Source of the DNA: a virus
DNA: 22,623 nt
Reading direction: 5' to 3' (one strand)
Virus record (IMG/VR): IMGVR_UViG_3300042478_001262
Location: 1-22,623 of that record
The position numbers and the translations under genes are program-made. The notes under the pieces are model-generated. The model saw only the letters and a program-made list of their open reading frames with translations, did no database searches and had not been told where the DNA came from. Below are positions 21,358-22,623 of this stretch, piece by piece; the first letter of the stretch is position 1, and each line of letters begins with the position of its first letter.

Positions 21358-22262
21358 ATCTTCCAGCACACCTCTGGCATCCATTTGAGTTGTTTGGCGA
21401 GTCGTACGCCAAGCGTGTCAAAGAGGGCGCTGCCCGGCTGCGAAACTCACGGATTGCTTTTGTGGGCCTTGCCCGGAACTGTGCCGTGCGACTTGCTCAG
21501 AACCTGGGCCACCTTGAGCAGCTGCAGGATCTGTGCGGCTCTTGGTCGCTGCACATTGAGAGCAACGACTGCGAAGACGCCACACTAGACGTGCTGCACG
21601 ACTACTGCCGCGAGAAGCCGCAGGCCACGTTTCACTATCAAATCCTAGGACGCGAGCATTACGGCGCAGAGTTCGCCGGCCCCCGCACGATCGCCCTGGC
21701 CGAATACCGCGACTCGTGCCAGCGGTGGGTACGGGCCTGCTCGCCCGACGCGGACTATGTAGTTGTGATTGACTGGGACGCATGGGGCGGCTGGAACCAT
21801 CACGGCGTGCTCAACGGTTTTGGCTGGCTCGTTGAGTTACCGGGTGCGTACGGCATGGCCAGCGTGTCGCTCAATGAGTGGAAGATGATTTCGATGGGCG
21901 ACGATGGCAAGCCAACTCTAGGGAACGGGTGGACGCACTATGACGCCTGGGCCTTGCGTGGCGTTGGTCAGTCTGGTTGCTACTTCGATGACTACACGGC
22001 CGGGCTAGGCGGCTGGAAACACCAATGGCTGCCGCCGGTTGGCTCGCCGCCCGTGCTCGTCTCGTCTGCGTTTGGGGGCATGTGCATCTACCGCACCGAT
22101 GCCTATCTGAAGGGAACGTATGACGGCGTGAGAGACTGCGAGCACGTCCCCTTCCATCAAAGCATCGCTAGAGCCACGGGCCAGCACCTGTACCTAAACC
22201 CGTCGCAGCGGATGCTGATGAGTTGGATGCCTGAGCCATGCGTGGAATCACCTCAACCATAA
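21354..22262 (+). CDS. Glycosyltransferase-like protein (GT-A type)
   Basis: About 302 residues from ATG 21354, which overlaps the methyltransferase stop (ATGA); a GTG at 21345 closer to AGGAG is an alternative. Early residues (RIAFVGLARNCAVRLAQNL, then LHIESNDCEDAT) and the metal-binding DWDAWGG (about 140-146, after DYVVVI) resemble CAP59-type or GT-A glycosyltransferases that use a DxD motif to hold a nucleotide sugar. It is rich in Trp and Gly in the second half. The donor and acceptor are unknown; phage enzymes may glycosylate host surface, virion protein or DNA. The family assignment is moderate. Confidence 0.7.
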   Translation: MNLPAHLWHPFELFGESYAKRVKEGAARLRNSRIAFVGLARNCAVRLAQNLGHLEQLQDLCGSWSLHIESNDCEDATLDVLHDYCREKPQATFHYQILGREHYGAEFAGPRTIALAEYRDSCQRWVRACSPDADYVVVIDWDAWGGWNHHGVLNGFGWLVELPGAYGMASVSLNEWKMISMGDDGKPTLGNGWTHYDAWALRGVGQSGCYFDDYTAGLGGWKHQWLPPVGSPPVLVSSAFGGMCIYRTDAYLKGTYDGVRDCEHVPFHQSIARATGQHLYLNPSQRMLMSWMPEPCVESPQP

Positions 22263-22612
22263 GCGTGGCCGCGTTCCACGCCGACTGGATGACTCACATG
22301 CCCATGCGGGCACTCTGTGAGCGTTGGACGATTTCCCGTGATCAGGTCATCCGCCTGGCCGTGGTGTGGGAGTTGCCCAGACGCCACGACAGGAAGCTCA
22401 GGGCAAAGCCGCTCAGGCAGCGAGATCCCACAACGACAGAGATTCAGCAGGCGTGCATCCGCATCCAGGCGACGTGGAGCAAAGACGTGGAAGAGGAGCG
22501 GCGAGTCGTGAAGTCCCAGGCGTTTTCCATGAAGCGGATACCGCTCGACAGCGATGCCCGGACGCACGTTGAGTACGACGGCGAATGCGACTTATGGGAG
22601 GCGAACCGATGA
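22238..22612 (+). CDS. Small HTH-like phage protein
   Basis: A 124-residue protein starting at ATG 22238 inside the glycosyltransferase gene (25-base overlap); a GTG at 22265 just after that gene's stop is an alternative, and neither has a good ribosome site. Residues 13-50 (FHADWMTHMPMRALCERWTI, SRDQVIRLAVVWELPRR) look like a helix-turn-helix with a basic region after it. The C-terminal half is charged and helical. It is a probable DNA-binding regulator of unknown target. Confidence 0.6.
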   Translation: MRGITSTISVAAFHADWMTHMPMRALCERWTISRDQVIRLAVVWELPRRHDRKLRAKPLRQRDPTTTEIQQACIRIQATWSKDVEEERRVVKSQAFSMKRIPLDSDARTHVEYDGECDLWEANR

Positions 22613-22623
22613 ACGCACCTAAA
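22609..22623 (+). CDS. Start of next early gene (cut by window end)
   Basis: ATG at 22609 overlaps the preceding TGA in the ATGA manner used throughout this operon, and only the first five codons (MNAPK) are in the window. The start is inferred from this overlap pattern; nothing can be said of the product. Confidence 0.4.

Overview
The window is a stretch of a temperate, tailed (siphovirus-like) bacteriophage genome from a moderately GC-rich bacterial host. The evidence is a long tape-measure gene preceded by a tail-assembly-chaperone pair, a tyrosine integrase with an adjacent HTH/excisionase-like gene, a RecT-like recombinase, a phage replication initiator, a RusA resolvase and many small genes packed with ATGA/GTGA start-stop overlaps. 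Sigma70-type promoters and Shine-Dalgarno motifs show a bacterial host. Its taxon cannot be fixed from sequence alone; several of the uncharacterised small proteins remind me of planctomycete phage/prophage proteins, but that is a weak impression.

Layout. (1) 1-8457, + strand, late/structural module: the end of an upstream structural gene, a tail-tube-like protein, the chaperone pair joined by a probable -1 ribosomal frameshift, a 955-aa tape measure, then tail-tip/virion proteins of unknown role (one very Cys-rich), followed by a mini HExxH metallopeptidase, a calcineurin-like phosphoesterase, a MazG/DUF1599-like protein and a small ORF. (2) 8453-8518: a long inverted repeat between convergent genes, probably a bidirectional terminator. 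(3) 8514-10577: leftward integrase, a divergent control region with repeated short motifs and sigma70-like promoters, a leaderless-looking HTH gene and two tiny genes. (4) 10523-11422: an HNH-AP2 endonuclease gene with its own strong promoter and terminator. (5) 11442-22623, + strand, early module: RecT-like protein, a 160-nt intergenic region that folds into five consecutive hairpins, SNF2-type helicase, N4/N6 DNA methyltransferase, HNH nuclease, Dam-type adenine methyltransferase, replication initiator carrying internal tandem repeats (candidate origin), LexA-type DNA-binding domain, small proteins, a bacterial-type DnaN sliding clamp, HTH proteins, a small secreted protein, RusA, an SAM methyltransferase and a glycosyltransferase.

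How it fits together: the early module would recruit host replication (initiator plus own clamp), recombine and resolve DNA (RecT-like, RusA), and modify or protect DNA (two methyltransferases next to a helicase and an HNH nuclease). The integrase region holds the lysogeny controls. Tail genes lie directly beside the integrase, as in the virion map of lambda, which suggests the window comes from a free or circular phage genome rather than from an integrated prophage. No tRNA, rRNA, CRISPR array or insertion sequence was seen.
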